DNA from: Ornithobacterium rhinotracheale
GTDB taxonomy: Bacteria; Bacteroidota; Bacteroidia; Flavobacteriales; Weeksellaceae
Reading direction: 5' to 3'
Length of the DNA: 64,000 nt
Assembly: GCF_022832975.1 (NCBI RefSeq)
Contig: NZ_CP094846.1
Location: 434,001-498,000 of the forward strand
In this document: positions 44,844-53,318 of the stretch, piece by piece
Layout of the letters: the number at the start of each line of letters is the position of its first letter
Position numbering within the stretch: the stretch's first letter is position 1
Program-made: the position numbers and the translations under genes
Notes under the pieces: generated by a model
What the model was told of the DNA's origin: nothing
Seen by the model: only the letters and a program-made list of their open reading frames with translations
Databases searched by the model: none

Positions 44844-45475
44844 AAAAAATCATTTTAAGCACCTTGTTTGCCGTAGTAGGATTATGTAGCGTGCAAGCAC
44901 AACATCTAGACTTTGGAGTAAGAGGAGCATACAATTATGCCAATCTACGCGGAAGTTCTTCAACAGGACTAAAATTGGAAGGAAGAAACGGATACCAAAT
45001 CGGGCTTTTTGCCGAAGTACCATTGTTAGGGAAATGGAGCGTGCAGCCAGAGATTTATTATTCTACCCAAGGTGCTAAAGAAGTATTTACTCAAGGCGAT
45101 GAATTCAAAACCAAAAATATCAATATTCCACTTTTGGCTAAATATTATATAGTAAGCGGATTGAATTTACAATTCGGACCACAAATTTCATTCAACACCG
45201 GAAACGATTATAAATTCAACAAAGCGCGTGTGACTGATGCGTGGAAAAACATCAGCAATGGCGATATGGCTAAAGGTACCAACTTTGGCGCGGTGCTTGG
45301 CTTAGGCTATCGTGTGCCGTTGGTGGGCTTGTCTGTAGATGCTCGCTATACCCTAGGATTGACTAATGTGGTAAACGATGATCAAACAGTGGTAGATGCG
45401 CTAAAAGCAGTTGGTGCCAAAGATAATTTCAAAAATGGTGTATTTACCATCGGCGTGAGCTACGCATTTCTCTAA
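44840..45475 (+). CDS. Outer-membrane beta-barrel protein (PorT-like family), copy 1
   Basis: A 211-residue precursor with a signal peptide ([20 protein letters not shown]). The body is an eight-strand-type barrel with FGVRGAYNYANLRG, YQIGLFAEVPLLGKWSVQPE and IYYSTQGAKEV, and LSVDARYTLGLTNV near the end. It is about 40% similar by eye to the protein encoded at 45701, in the same order of motifs. Its ATG overlaps the clpX stop (ATGA), which suggests translational coupling. Role unknown. Confidence 0.85.
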   Translation: MKKIILSTLFAVVGLCSVQAQHLDFGVRGAYNYANLRGSSSTGLKLEGRNGYQIGLFAEVPLLGKWSVQPEIYYSTQGAKEVFTQGDEFKTKNINIPLLAKYYIVSGLNLQFGPQISFNTGNDYKFNKARVTDAWKNISNGDMAKGTNFGAVLGLGYRVPLVGLSVDARYTLGLTNVVNDDQTVVDALKAVGAKDNFKNGVFTIGVSYAFL

Positions 45476-45499
45476 GAAAATACCCAAAATATTAGATTT

Positions 45500-45537
45500 A
45501 AAGTGTTTTTTGAGCTTTTCAAAAGGCACTTTTTATT
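45500..45537 (+). terminator. Terminator after clpX and the first barrel gene
   Basis: A long stem, AAAGTGTTTTTTGA with TCAAAAGGCACTTT (two wobbles), with a 5-base loop and T5. Confidence 0.85.
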
Positions 45538-45556
45538 TATATTGATTAAAAAATGT

Positions 45557-45574
45557 ATGAATGTTCATTCATTT
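45557..45574 (+). promoter_or_regulatory. Candidate TetR operator, site 2, upstream of the second barrel gene
   Basis: ATGAATGTTCATTCATTT. It matches site 1 (in the tetR promoter 2.1 kb away) at 16 of 18 positions. It lies after the terminator at 45500-45537 and 127 bases before the ATG at 45701. The promoter here is not clear; TATATTGA (45539-45546) or an element near 45657 could serve. Confidence 0.6.
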
Positions 45575-45700
45575 AAAAGTTTGAAAAATAATATTTTAAG
45601 TGTTTTTTGCTAATCGTTATAAGGGAATGATTGCGCAAAAGTAGTTTTTTTGGCACGCCCTTTGTTTAATCAATAGGCATAACACATAAAACTTTAAAAA

Positions 45701-46366
45701 ATGAAAAAATTAGTTTTAACAGCAGCAATTGCATTTTCAGGTATTGTAGGATTGAACGCTCAATCAATGGAAAGCTTACAAATTGGCGCAAGAGCAGGAT
45801 ATAACTATTCTACATTAAGAGGAGATACAGCAAATGACGTAGATACCAAAGGTCTTAGCGGATACCATGTAGGTATGTTTGTAGAAGTCCCTGTAACTGA
45901 GCGTTTCTCAATTCAGCCAGAGGTTCAGTACTCTACACAAGGAGCTAAATGGGAGGGGTCTTTCTTAGGAGTTAAAGGAGAGAAAAAATTGAAAACTCAG
46001 TATATCAATGTTCCAATTTTAGCTAAAGTATATGTAGCGGATGGATTCAACTTACAAGTTGGGCCAAAATTAGGTTTTTTAACGGGTGCAACTTTTGAAA
46101 CATCAGGATCTAATATTCCTCTTTTTGGAAAAGTAGGAGTTACTAAAGATGATGATTTTAACAAGAAAATGGGTAAAGTTGACTTCGGTTTAGTATTCGG
46201 AGCTGGTTACAAAACTCCAGTTGGTTTAACAATCGACGCTCGTTACGATTTAGGACTTACCAATGTATTAGATAAGGATAATTCTTCTTTGGCTGACTTA
46301 AATGTATCTCCAGATAACGATTTCAAAAACGGAGTATTTACAGTTGGTTTAGGATACCAATTCTAA
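45701..46366 (+). CDS. Outer-membrane beta-barrel protein (PorT-like family), copy 2
   Basis: A 221-residue precursor with a signal peptide (MKKLVLTAAIAFSGIVGLNA). It has the same motif order as the preceding paralogue: IGARAGYNYSTLRGDT, GYHVGMFVEVPVTERFSIQP, EVQYSTQGAKW and LTIDARYDLGLTNV. A final barrel strand (FTVGLGYQF) ends in Phe, as BAM substrates do. Codon choice is more biased than in copy 1, suggesting higher expression. The operator-like site 2 lies upstream, so it may belong to the TetR efflux regulon. Confidence 0.88.
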   Translation: MKKLVLTAAIAFSGIVGLNAQSMESLQIGARAGYNYSTLRGDTANDVDTKGLSGYHVGMFVEVPVTERFSIQPEVQYSTQGAKWEGSFLGVKGEKKLKTQYINVPILAKVYVADGFNLQVGPKLGFLTGATFETSGSNIPLFGKVGVTKDDDFNKKMGKVDFGLVFGAGYKTPVGLTIDARYDLGLTNVLDKDNSSLADLNVSPDNDFKNGVFTVGLGYQF

Positions 46367-46417
46367 TCGTAGAATGTAATTTATTTACATTGACATAAAT
46401 TAAATTCAGTTTAAATG

Positions 46418-46451
46418 AGTCCCTTAATCTTAGATTAGGGGACTTTTTTTT
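46418..46451 (+). terminator. Terminator after the second barrel gene
   Basis: AGTCCCTTAATCT pairs with AGATTAGGGGACT (one wobble), then a T8 run. Confidence 0.9.
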
Positions 46452-46527
46452 GGCATAATGTTTAAAAAATGTTTAATTTACGGCATTATTTTAAGTTTCA
46501 ACTTCAAAAGTTGAATGCTAAAATGAT

Positions 46528-46535
46528 TATCTTTG
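46528..46535 (+). promoter_or_regulatory. -7 box of sucA-sucB
   Basis: TATCTTTG, 28 bases before the sucA ATG. A possible -33 TTG (46511-46513) is spaced too close (14 bases). Confidence 0.55.
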
Positions 46536-46563
46536 TGTAATATAAACCCGTATAATCTAAAAA

Positions 46564-49314
46564 ATGGAACGATTTTCTTTCCTAAATGCTGTACATGCCG
46601 AATATATAGATGAGCTGTACCAAAAATATAAAAAATATCCAGATAGTGTAGATCCTTCATGGCGAAGCTTTTTTCAAGGATTTGATTTTGGGCAACAAAG
46701 TTATGGCAATGACGATTTCTCTGAACAAGTAGTTTATGATGAAGCCGTGCCCGAAAAAATCCGAAAAGAGTTTAAAGTTGTAAATTTGATTAATGGCTAC
46801 CGTTCTCGTGGGCACTTGTTTACCAAGACCAATCCCGTGAGAAATCGCCGAACTTATAGACCTACCTTAGCCTTAGAAAACTTCGGATTATCTCAAGAAG
46901 ATTTAAACACTACTTTTGATGCGGGCGAAATGCTGGGCATGGGCTCAAACCATACTTTGGCTGAAATTATCGACCATTTAGAGAAAATGTATTGCCAATC
47001 AATCGGGGTGGAGTACATGTATATAAGAAAACCTGAAATCGTAGAATGGATTCAGCAATGGTTGAATAAAAATTTGAATCAGCCAAAACTTACCACTGAA
47101 GAAAAAAGACAAGTTTTACACAAATTAAATGAAGCTACTGCGTTTGAGGACTTTTTGCACAAGAAATTTGTGGGGCAAAAACGATTCTCTGGCGAAGGTG
47201 TGGAATCTGTGATTCCAGGATTAGACGAAATCATCACTCGTGGGGCAGAAGCTGGCGTGCAAGAATATGTAGTGGGAATGGCACACCGAGGAAGATTGAA
47301 CGTTTTGGCAAATGTTTTTAAGAAAAATTATTCGCAAATATTTAGTGAGTTTGAGAAAAAAGAATTTGAAGATGATTTCTTTGATGGTGATGTGAAATAT
47401 CACTTAGGTTCAACTACTTACACCGAAACGCCAAAAGGTAAAAAAGTAAAAATCAATTTAGCGCCGAATCCTTCGCACTTAGAGACTGTGGATGCGGTGG
47501 TAGAGGGAATTGCCCGTGCCAAAGCAGATTTGGAATACGAAGGAGATTTCAATAAAATTATCCCGATTTTACTGCACGGAGATGCCGCCATTTCTGGACA
47601 AGGAATTGTGTATGAGGTAGTGCAAATGGAAAAATTAAAAGGCTACAAAACAGGAGGAACCATCCATATTGTAACCAATAACCAAATCGGTTTTACAACC
47701 AATTACCTAGACGGGCGAAGCAGCACCTATTGTACTGATGTGGCAAAAGTTACACTTAGTCCAGTATTGCATGTCAATGCCGATGATGTAGAGGCAGTAA
47801 TACATGCGATGCGTTTTGCCGTAGACTACAGAATGCAGTTTAATACCGATGTTTTCATTGATTTATTAGGTTACAGAAAATATGGGCATAACGAGGGCGA
47901 TGAGCCAAGATTTACACAGCCTAAGCTATATAAAACCATAGCAAAACATCCAAATGTTCGAGAAATTTACAAAGACAATTTAGAAAAAGAAGGCGTAGTA
48001 GGCGATGAGTTCTTAAGAGAAATGGAAGAAGAATTTAGACAAATTCTTGAAAACCATTTTGAGGAAGCCAAGAAAATTGAGAAAAACACGCTCGATCCAT
48101 TTATGCCAGAAGTTTGGGAAGATTTTGAACTAAAAAGAATCGATACCATGCTTGAGCCAGTGGAGACAAAATCAGATTTAAAAGATTTAAAAGAAATAGC
48201 AGAAACTATTACAAAACTCCCTAGCGATAAGAAATTCATCAAAAAAGTTCAGCGTTTGTATGAGCAGCGCAACGATATGGTTTTCAAGGAAAACTCTATT
48301 GATTGGGGAATGGCTGAATTGCTTGCCTATGGCTCTTTGTTAAAAGAAGGATTCAATGTAAGAATCTCTGGAGAAGATGTAGAAAGAGGTACTTTCTCTC
48401 ATCGCCATGCCTTGGTGAAAACAGAAGATGCCGAAGAAGAATTTATTTTACTTAATAGCGTGAACAAAAACGCCCAATTGCAGATTTACAACTCTTTGTT
48501 GTCGGAATATGCAGTTTTGGGATTTGATTATGGCTATGCTATGGCAGCACCGAAAACTTTAAGCATTTGGGAAGCTCAGTTTGGAGATTTCTCCAATGGC
48601 GGACAAATTGTAATCGATCAGTATATTTCTGCTGCAGAGGATAAATGGAAAATGCAAAACGGGCTCGTAATGTTGCTCCCTCACGGCTACGAGGGGCAAG
48701 GAGCAGAGCACTCTTCGGCTAGAGTAGAGCGTTATTTGCAATTGTGTGCACGCGGGAACATGTTTGTAGCTAATTGTACTACACCAGCAAATTTCTACCA
48801 TTTGTTAAGAAGACAAATGCACACCAATTATCGCAAGCCTTTGGTAGTATTCACTCCAAAAAGTTTGCTGAGACACCCACAAGTAAAGTCAAGTATTGAG
48901 GAATTGGCAGAAGGAACATTCCAGCCGATTATTGATGACACTGTGGTAAAGAAAAATGCGAAAAGACTCGTTTTCTGCACAGGAAAAGTGTACTATGATT
49001 TATTAGATTATAGAAAAGAAAATAAGCGAGACGATGTTGCCATCATTCGTCTAGAACAATTGTATCCATTAAACATAGAAGAAATTAAGAAATTAATTAA
49101 ATCATATAAAAACCACGAAAGTTTAGTTTGGGTACAAGAAGAGCCAGAAAACATGGGCGCTTGGAGCTATATTTTAAGAAATCTACGCGAATTGCCATGG
49201 GAAGTGGTTGCGCCACATGAGTCGGCAGCACCAGCCACAGGTTCGTTCAAGGCTTGGTACAAAAATCAACAAAATGTAATCAACGAAACATTTAACCTTA
49301 ATAATAAAAAATAA
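46564..49314 (+). CDS. sucA: 2-oxoglutarate dehydrogenase E1 component
   Basis: A 916-residue thiamine-diphosphate enzyme that decarboxylates 2-oxoglutarate and passes succinyl to the lipoyl arm of SucB. The N-terminal E1-binding segment is LNAVHAEYIDELYQKYKKYP. The core contains VEYMYIRKP, VVGMAHRGRLNVLANVFKK, ILLHGDAAISGQGIVYEV, the GHNEGDEPRFTQPKLY diphosphate region, and LLPHGYEGQGAEHSSARVER. Length is typical. sucB follows 13 bases later. Confidence 0.97.
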   Translation: MERFSFLNAVHAEYIDELYQKYKKYPDSVDPSWRSFFQGFDFGQQSYGNDDFSEQVVYDEAVPEKIRKEFKVVNLINGYRSRGHLFTKTNPVRNRRTYRPTLALENFGLSQEDLNTTFDAGEMLGMGSNHTLAEIIDHLEKMYCQSIGVEYMYIRKPEIVEWIQQWLNKNLNQPKLTTEEKRQVLHKLNEATAFEDFLHKKFVGQKRFSGEGVESVIPGLDEIITRGAEAGVQEYVVGMAHRGRLNVLANVFKKNYSQIFSEFEKKEFEDDFFDGDVKYHLGSTTYTETPKGKKVKINLAPNPSHLETVDAVVEGIARAKADLEYEGDFNKIIPILLHGDAAISGQGIVYEVVQMEKLKGYKTGGTIHIVTNNQIGFTTNYLDGRSSTYCTDVAKVTLSPVLHVNADDVEAVIHAMRFAVDYRMQFNTDVFIDLLGYRKYGHNEGDEPRFTQPKLYKTIAKHPNVREIYKDNLEKEGVVGDEFLREMEEEFRQILENHFEEAKKIEKNTLDPFMPEVWEDFELKRIDTMLEPVETKSDLKDLKEIAETITKLPSDKKFIKKVQRLYEQRNDMVFKENSIDWGMAELLAYGSLLKEGFNVRISGEDVERGTFSHRHALVKTEDAEEEFILLNSVNKNAQLQIYNSLLSEYAVLGFDYGYAMAAPKTLSIWEAQFGDFSNGGQIVIDQYISAAEDKWKMQNGLVMLLPHGYEGQGAEHSSARVERYLQLCARGNMFVANCTTPANFYHLLRRQMHTNYRKPLVVFTPKSLLRHPQVKSSIEELAEGTFQPIIDDTVVKKNAKRLVFCTGKVYYDLLDYRKENKRDDVAIIRLEQLYPLNIEEIKKLIKSYKNHESLVWVQEEPENMGAWSYILRNLRELPWEVVAPHESAAPATGSFKAWYKNQQNVINETFNLNNKK

Positions 49315-49327
49315 AAAAATAGAAATA

Positions 49328-50560
49328 ATGAGCATTTTAGAAATGAAAGTTCCTTCTCCAGGGGAATCGATAACTGAAGTAGAAATAGCTACTTGGCTTG
49401 TAAAAGATGGCGACTATGTAGAAAAAGATCAGCCCATCGCAGAAGTAGATTCAGACAAAGCTACGCTAGAACTTCCTGCCGAAGAAAGTGGTGTAATCAC
49501 GCTAAAAGCAGAAGAAGGAGACACCGTTGAGGTGGGGCAAGTCGTTTGCTTAATCGACCGCGATGCAAGCAAACCTGCAGGCACTAAATCTGAGGAGAAA
49601 AAAGAAACCAAAGCAGAAGAAAAACCAAAAGAGGCAGCTCCAAAAGCAGAAGAGAAAAAAGAAACTTATGCTACAGGAACGGCTTCGCCAGCAGCTAAAA
49701 AGATTTTGGCTGAAAAGAATATCAACCCCCAAGAGGTGAACGGCACAGGCAAGGACGGAAGAATTACCAAAGCCGATGCCGAGCAATATGTGCCAGCAAT
49801 GGGCAGCGCCCCTTCCTATGCCAATCGTAGGAGTGAGCGCAAAAAACTTTCCGCTCTGCGTAGGAAATTAGCCCAGAGATTGGTGAGTGCTAAAAATGAA
49901 ACCGCTATGCTCACTACCTTTAACGAGGTGGATATGACGGCAATTTTTGAGCTAAGAAAAAAATACAAAGATGAATTTAAGGAAAAACACGGAGTGGGCT
50001 TAGGCTTTATGTCATTCTTCACCAAAGCCGCCGTGCGCGCATTGCAAATGTACCCTGATGTAAATTCTATGATAGATGGGGAATATAAAATTTCCTATGA
50101 TTTTATGGATATTTCAGTAGCTGTCTCAGGCCCCAAAGGGCTTATGGTGCCCGTGGTGCGCAGTGCAGAAATGCTTACATTCAGAGGGATAGAGCAGAAT
50201 ATAAAGGATTTAGCCGCCAAAGTGAGAGATGGGAAAATTACCATAGATGAAATGACGGGAGGCACCTTTACCATTACCAATGGAGGCGTATTTGGCTCGA
50301 TGCTATCCACCCCAATCATCAATCCGCCGCAATCCGCCATATTAGGAATGCACAATATCGTGGAGCGTCCTGTAGTGAAAAACGGAGGAATCGCCATTGC
50401 ACCGATGATGTATGTAGCCCTTTCTTATGACCACAGAATTATCGATGGTAGAGAATCCGTAGGTTTCTTGGTGGCAGTGAAAGAAGCGGTGGAAAATCCT
50501 GCTGAATTGCTTATGGGAGGAACCTCTGATGCGGAAATTAGAAGAGCACTTGAGCTTTAA
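49328..50560 (+). CDS. sucB: Dihydrolipoyllysine succinyltransferase, E2 of 2-oxoglutarate dehydrogenase
   Basis: A 410-residue E2. One N-terminal lipoyl domain (residues 1-78) carries the lipoyl Lys in EVDSDKATLEL (about residue 43). An Ala/Lys/Glu/Pro-rich linker (about residues 80-115) is followed by the peripheral subunit-binding domain (SPAAKKILAEKNINPQEVNG). The catalytic domain has GGTFTITNGGVFGSMLSTPI and the active-site SYDHRIIDGRESVGFLV. LipA, encoded in this window, would supply the lipoyl group. It ends the sucAB operon. Confidence 0.97.
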   Translation: MSILEMKVPSPGESITEVEIATWLVKDGDYVEKDQPIAEVDSDKATLELPAEESGVITLKAEEGDTVEVGQVVCLIDRDASKPAGTKSEEKKETKAEEKPKEAAPKAEEKKETYATGTASPAAKKILAEKNINPQEVNGTGKDGRITKADAEQYVPAMGSAPSYANRRSERKKLSALRRKLAQRLVSAKNETAMLTTFNEVDMTAIFELRKKYKDEFKEKHGVGLGFMSFFTKAAVRALQMYPDVNSMIDGEYKISYDFMDISVAVSGPKGLMVPVVRSAEMLTFRGIEQNIKDLAAKVRDGKITIDEMTGGTFTITNGGVFGSMLSTPIINPPQSAILGMHNIVERPVVKNGGIAIAPMMYVALSYDHRIIDGRESVGFLVAVKEAVENPAELLMGGTSDAEIRRALEL

Positions 50561-50581
50561 AACAAAAATTATATAAATAGT

Positions 50582-50611
50582 AAAAATCTGTTCATTTTTG
50601 GACAGATTTTT
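50582..50611 (+). terminator. Terminator of sucA-sucB
   Basis: AAAAATCTGT and ACAGATTTTT arms with a 10-base loop, then a T-rich run. Confidence 0.85.
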
Positions 50612-50680
50612 GCTTTTTAGCAGAGGATAGAATTTGCAGTTATAGAATTGCATTTGTTTTTTTAAATTTAAAATATGTGT

Positions 50681-51982
50681 ATGAAAAAGATTTATTTATT
50701 TTTAAGCCTTTTTGTTTTGAGCTTTTCGCTGAATGCTCAATTCACCATGAAAGGAGAACTTAAGAATTATGATAATAAGCCCGTAGTTCTTAGAGTATAT
50801 GAGAATGGAATTATGCGTTTTTTACAAAGAGTAAAAACCGATTCAAAAGGAGCTTTTACCTATAAATTTCCTATGGCTTACGATGGGGTAATCCAAATGG
50901 AGCTACAGCGTGGAGCTTATCAGATCTTAAGTGATAATAAGGACATTACATTTAGCTTAGATATCAAAGAGCCAAATCATAGGGTGAATTATACAGGAGG
51001 CATCAATAAGGAGTATCAAGACTATATAGATTATCAAAATTATTTGAAAATAAAAGATAGAACACTCGCCGGACTAGAAACTTTTTATACGCCAGATCAA
51101 GATTTTTATAAAGCGATTGTAAAAGAATCCAAACGCATTGCGGATATGAAGCCTGTAGTGGTTAAAAATCCTTCGCTTACTTACTATATCGATACTAAAG
51201 ATTTAATCGAAGTGTACGAAGATCAAAAATTAGCCAATACAGCCATCAAAGATGAAGCTTTGAAACATCTTACCCATGATTCAGATGAATTAGAAAATTA
51301 TGGATTTTTACCACAATTTGTTCAGTTGTATCTTACACATTCTTATCAAGGAGCGGTGAGCAAGCAGCAAGCGGGCAAATTAATCGAAAAGGCATGCGAT
51401 GAATTGTTGGCTGCTGTAGGAGAAGATACGCCACGAGGTCAATCTGTATTGGTCTCTTTGATTACATTATTGCAAGCGAGCAATTTCAAAGATTTAGGAG
51501 AAAAGTACACCAAAGAAGCGCAAGCTTTGACATGTGAAATTACACCTGAATTAAAAAATATGCTGCAAGGTGCTGAAAACATCAAAGTAGGAAAAAAAGC
51601 ACCAAATATTGTTTTTGATAAAAAGATTAAAGGCAGCAAAAGCTTATATGATATCAAAGCCAATAAGAAATTGATTGTCTTCTGGGGTTCTTGGTGCGGA
51701 CATTGTCAGCATGAATTACCTTATATTAAGGAATTTTATAAAAACTTCAAAAAGTCTGGAGGTGAGATAGTTGCTGTAGCTGTTGATTTAGACGCCAATG
51801 ATTATATGCCTCTAGTAAATGATGTGGATTGGATTAATTATAGTGATTTGCTCAAATGGGATGGTAAGGCAGTAAAAGATTTTGCAGTAGATGGAACACC
51901 TACCTTAATTATGCTTGATAAAAACAATAAGATTTTAAAAATAGGAAGTAGAATTTCACAATTTACCGACTACTTGAAATAA
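50681..51982 (+). CDS. Thioredoxin-like (TlpA-type) secreted protein
   Basis: A 433-residue precursor; I start at the ATG at 50681 because the two residues before it (from 50675) spoil the signal peptide (MKKIYLFLSLFVLSFSLNAQ). The N-terminal ~100 residues form a beta-rich domain (FTMKGELKNYDNKPVVLRVY) as in DUF4369-type thioredoxin fusions. A helical middle part follows. The C-terminal thioredoxin domain (about residues 295-433) has VFWGSWCGHCQHELPYIKEF (CGHC) and the cis-Pro in VDGTPTLIML. It is probably a periplasmic disulfide reductase. No partner gene is adjacent. Confidence 0.88.
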   Translation: MKKIYLFLSLFVLSFSLNAQFTMKGELKNYDNKPVVLRVYENGIMRFLQRVKTDSKGAFTYKFPMAYDGVIQMELQRGAYQILSDNKDITFSLDIKEPNHRVNYTGGINKEYQDYIDYQNYLKIKDRTLAGLETFYTPDQDFYKAIVKESKRIADMKPVVVKNPSLTYYIDTKDLIEVYEDQKLANTAIKDEALKHLTHDSDELENYGFLPQFVQLYLTHSYQGAVSKQQAGKLIEKACDELLAAVGEDTPRGQSVLVSLITLLQASNFKDLGEKYTKEAQALTCEITPELKNMLQGAENIKVGKKAPNIVFDKKIKGSKSLYDIKANKKLIVFWGSWCGHCQHELPYIKEFYKNFKKSGGEIVAVAVDLDANDYMPLVNDVDWINYSDLLKWDGKAVKDFAVDGTPTLIMLDKNNKILKIGSRISQFTDYLK

Positions 51983-52004
51983 AAAATAATACTGAATAAA
52001 ATCT

Positions 52005-52056
52005 AAGAAAAGCGGAGATAGCTTATATTAAGCCATGTCTCCGCTTTTCTTATTCC
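52005..52056 (+). terminator. Shared hairpin terminator overlapping the 3' end of the HxlR gene
   Basis: A perfect 14-bp stem (AAGAAAAGCGGAGA / TCTCCGCTTTTCTT) encloses an inner hairpin GCTTA/TAAGC. The right arm lies in the last codons of the convergent regulator gene. Confidence 0.8.
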
Positions 52057-52399
52057 TATCGGACAAAATTCCTGGCATTTCCTCCTTAGCCCAAAGGATC
52101 AATGCATTCAAGTGAGGAATCAGAGATTTACCTCTTTTGCTTAAAGAATATTCTACGCGAGGTGGTATTTCGGCAAAAATCCTACGATGAATTAGCCCGT
52201 CCTCTTCCAAAGTTTTCAAATTAGAAGTGAGCATTTTCTGTGAAATATCTGCAATATTTTTTCTAAGTTCATTGAACCGCATAGGCGATTGATTTTCCAA
52301 TGAATAAAGTATTAAAATAGCCCATTTATTGCTAAACCTAGTGATTATATTTCGAATAGGGCAATCAGGGTAGAGTTCTTCCGTTAATTCTCTTTTCAT
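52028..52399 (-). CDS. HxlR family transcriptional regulator
   Basis: A 123-residue winged-helix protein with the family signature: an N-terminal Cys in YPDCPIRNIITRFSNKWAIL, then FNELRKNIADISQKMLTSNL, KTLEEDGLIHRRIFAEIPPR and VEYSLSKRGKSLIPHL. HxlR proteins are small dimers, often sensing electrophiles through the N-terminal Cys and controlling a divergent oxidoreductase gene. The divergent gene here is an NAD(P)-binding protein, which fits this pattern. Confidence 0.93.
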   Translation of the reverse strand: MKRELTEELYPDCPIRNIITRFSNKWAILILYSLENQSPMRFNELRKNIADISQKMLTSNLKTLEEDGLIHRRIFAEIPPRVEYSLSKRGKSLIPHLNALILWAKEEMPGILSDRNKKSGDMA

Positions 52400-52520
52400 T
52401 TATTTAATTCAAATCACAAAGTTAGCCAATATATTTTTATTTTTGAAATTGATAAATTATTGTTAATTGTAGTTTTTTAATAGGTTGATTTCTAGTATTT
52501 GTAACATATAAGAAACCATC

Positions 52521-52534
52521 GCACTTTTAAGTGC
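52521..52534. promoter_or_regulatory. Palindrome in the HxlR/oxidoreductase intergenic region
   Basis: GCACTTTTAAGTGC, two perfect 6-bp arms around TT, lies 66 bases before the oxidoreductase ATG in the shared promoter region. It is a candidate HxlR operator, by position only. Confidence 0.5.
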
Positions 52535-52599
52535 CTTCTTGTTTCATTTAGATTTATAAAAGAGATTTGCACTCAAATAGAGACTAAAGTAATATTAAA

Positions 52600-53259
52600 A
52601 TGAAAAAAGTAACATTAATTGGTGCTAGCGGGTATGTAGGCTCTGCTATTTTAAATGAATTGTTGAATAGAAATCATCAGGTAACGGCGGTAGTCAGAAA
52701 TCCTGAAAAAATTGTAATTCAGAATGCAAATTTGGAGGTAGTGAAGGCTGATATTTCTAATGTGAATGAAATTGTTTCTCTGTCCAAAGGTAAAGATGCA
52801 GTAATTAGTGCATATAATCCTGGATGGGCAAATCCTAGGATTTATGAGGAAACTCTAGAAAATTATCCTAAAATCATAGAGGCGGCGAAGCAATCAGGGG
52901 TTAAAAGATTATTGATTGTGGGGGGAGCTGCGACTTTATTTGTAGAGCCAGGTGTGAGATTGATAGATACTCCTAATTTTCCTGAGGATTGGAAACCTGG
53001 GGCTAAATCTTTAGGGGAGATATATTTAAATTTATTGAGTAATGAAACGCAAATAGATTGGGTGTTTCTATCTCCTGCAGCCAATTTAGGAAATTTATCA
53101 TCTGGTAAGCGTACTGGAAAATACAGAGTGGGCAAAGATGATTTGCTGTTAGATGTATCGGGAAACAGCTTTATTTCTGTAGAAGATTATGCTATGGCGA
53201 TGGTAGATGAACTTGAACAAGAAAATCATCATTTTGAGAGATTTACAGTTGCTTATTAA
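52600..53259 (+). CDS. NAD(P)-dependent oxidoreductase (atypical SDR, NAD(P)H-binding)
   Basis: A 219-residue protein with an N-terminal Rossmann fold: VTLIGASGYVGSAILNELLN (GxxGxxG), then VTAVVRNPEKI, VEVVKADIS-like region and AVISAYNPGW, and VKRLLIVGGAATLFVEPGVR. It resembles YwnB/NmrA-like NADPH sensors and quinone-type reductases. The divergent hxlR gene is the probable regulator. The substrate is unknown. Confidence 0.88.
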   Translation: MKKVTLIGASGYVGSAILNELLNRNHQVTAVVRNPEKIVIQNANLEVVKADISNVNEIVSLSKGKDAVISAYNPGWANPRIYEETLENYPKIIEAAKQSGVKRLLIVGGAATLFVEPGVRLIDTPNFPEDWKPGAKSLGEIYLNLLSNETQIDWVFLSPAANLGNLSSGKRTGKYRVGKDDLLLDVSGNSFISVEDYAMAMVDELEQENHHFERFTVAY

Positions 53260-53262
53260 ATG

Positions 53263-53300
53263 AAAAATCCCTAAAAATATATATTTTTAGGGATTTTTTT
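53263..53300 (+). terminator. Bidirectional terminator between the oxidoreductase gene and pyk
   Basis: AAAAATCCCTAAAAATAT with its perfect complement, flanked by A and T runs, between two convergent stops. Confidence 0.92.
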
Positions 53301-53318
53301 ATGATTTTCCACTTAAGA

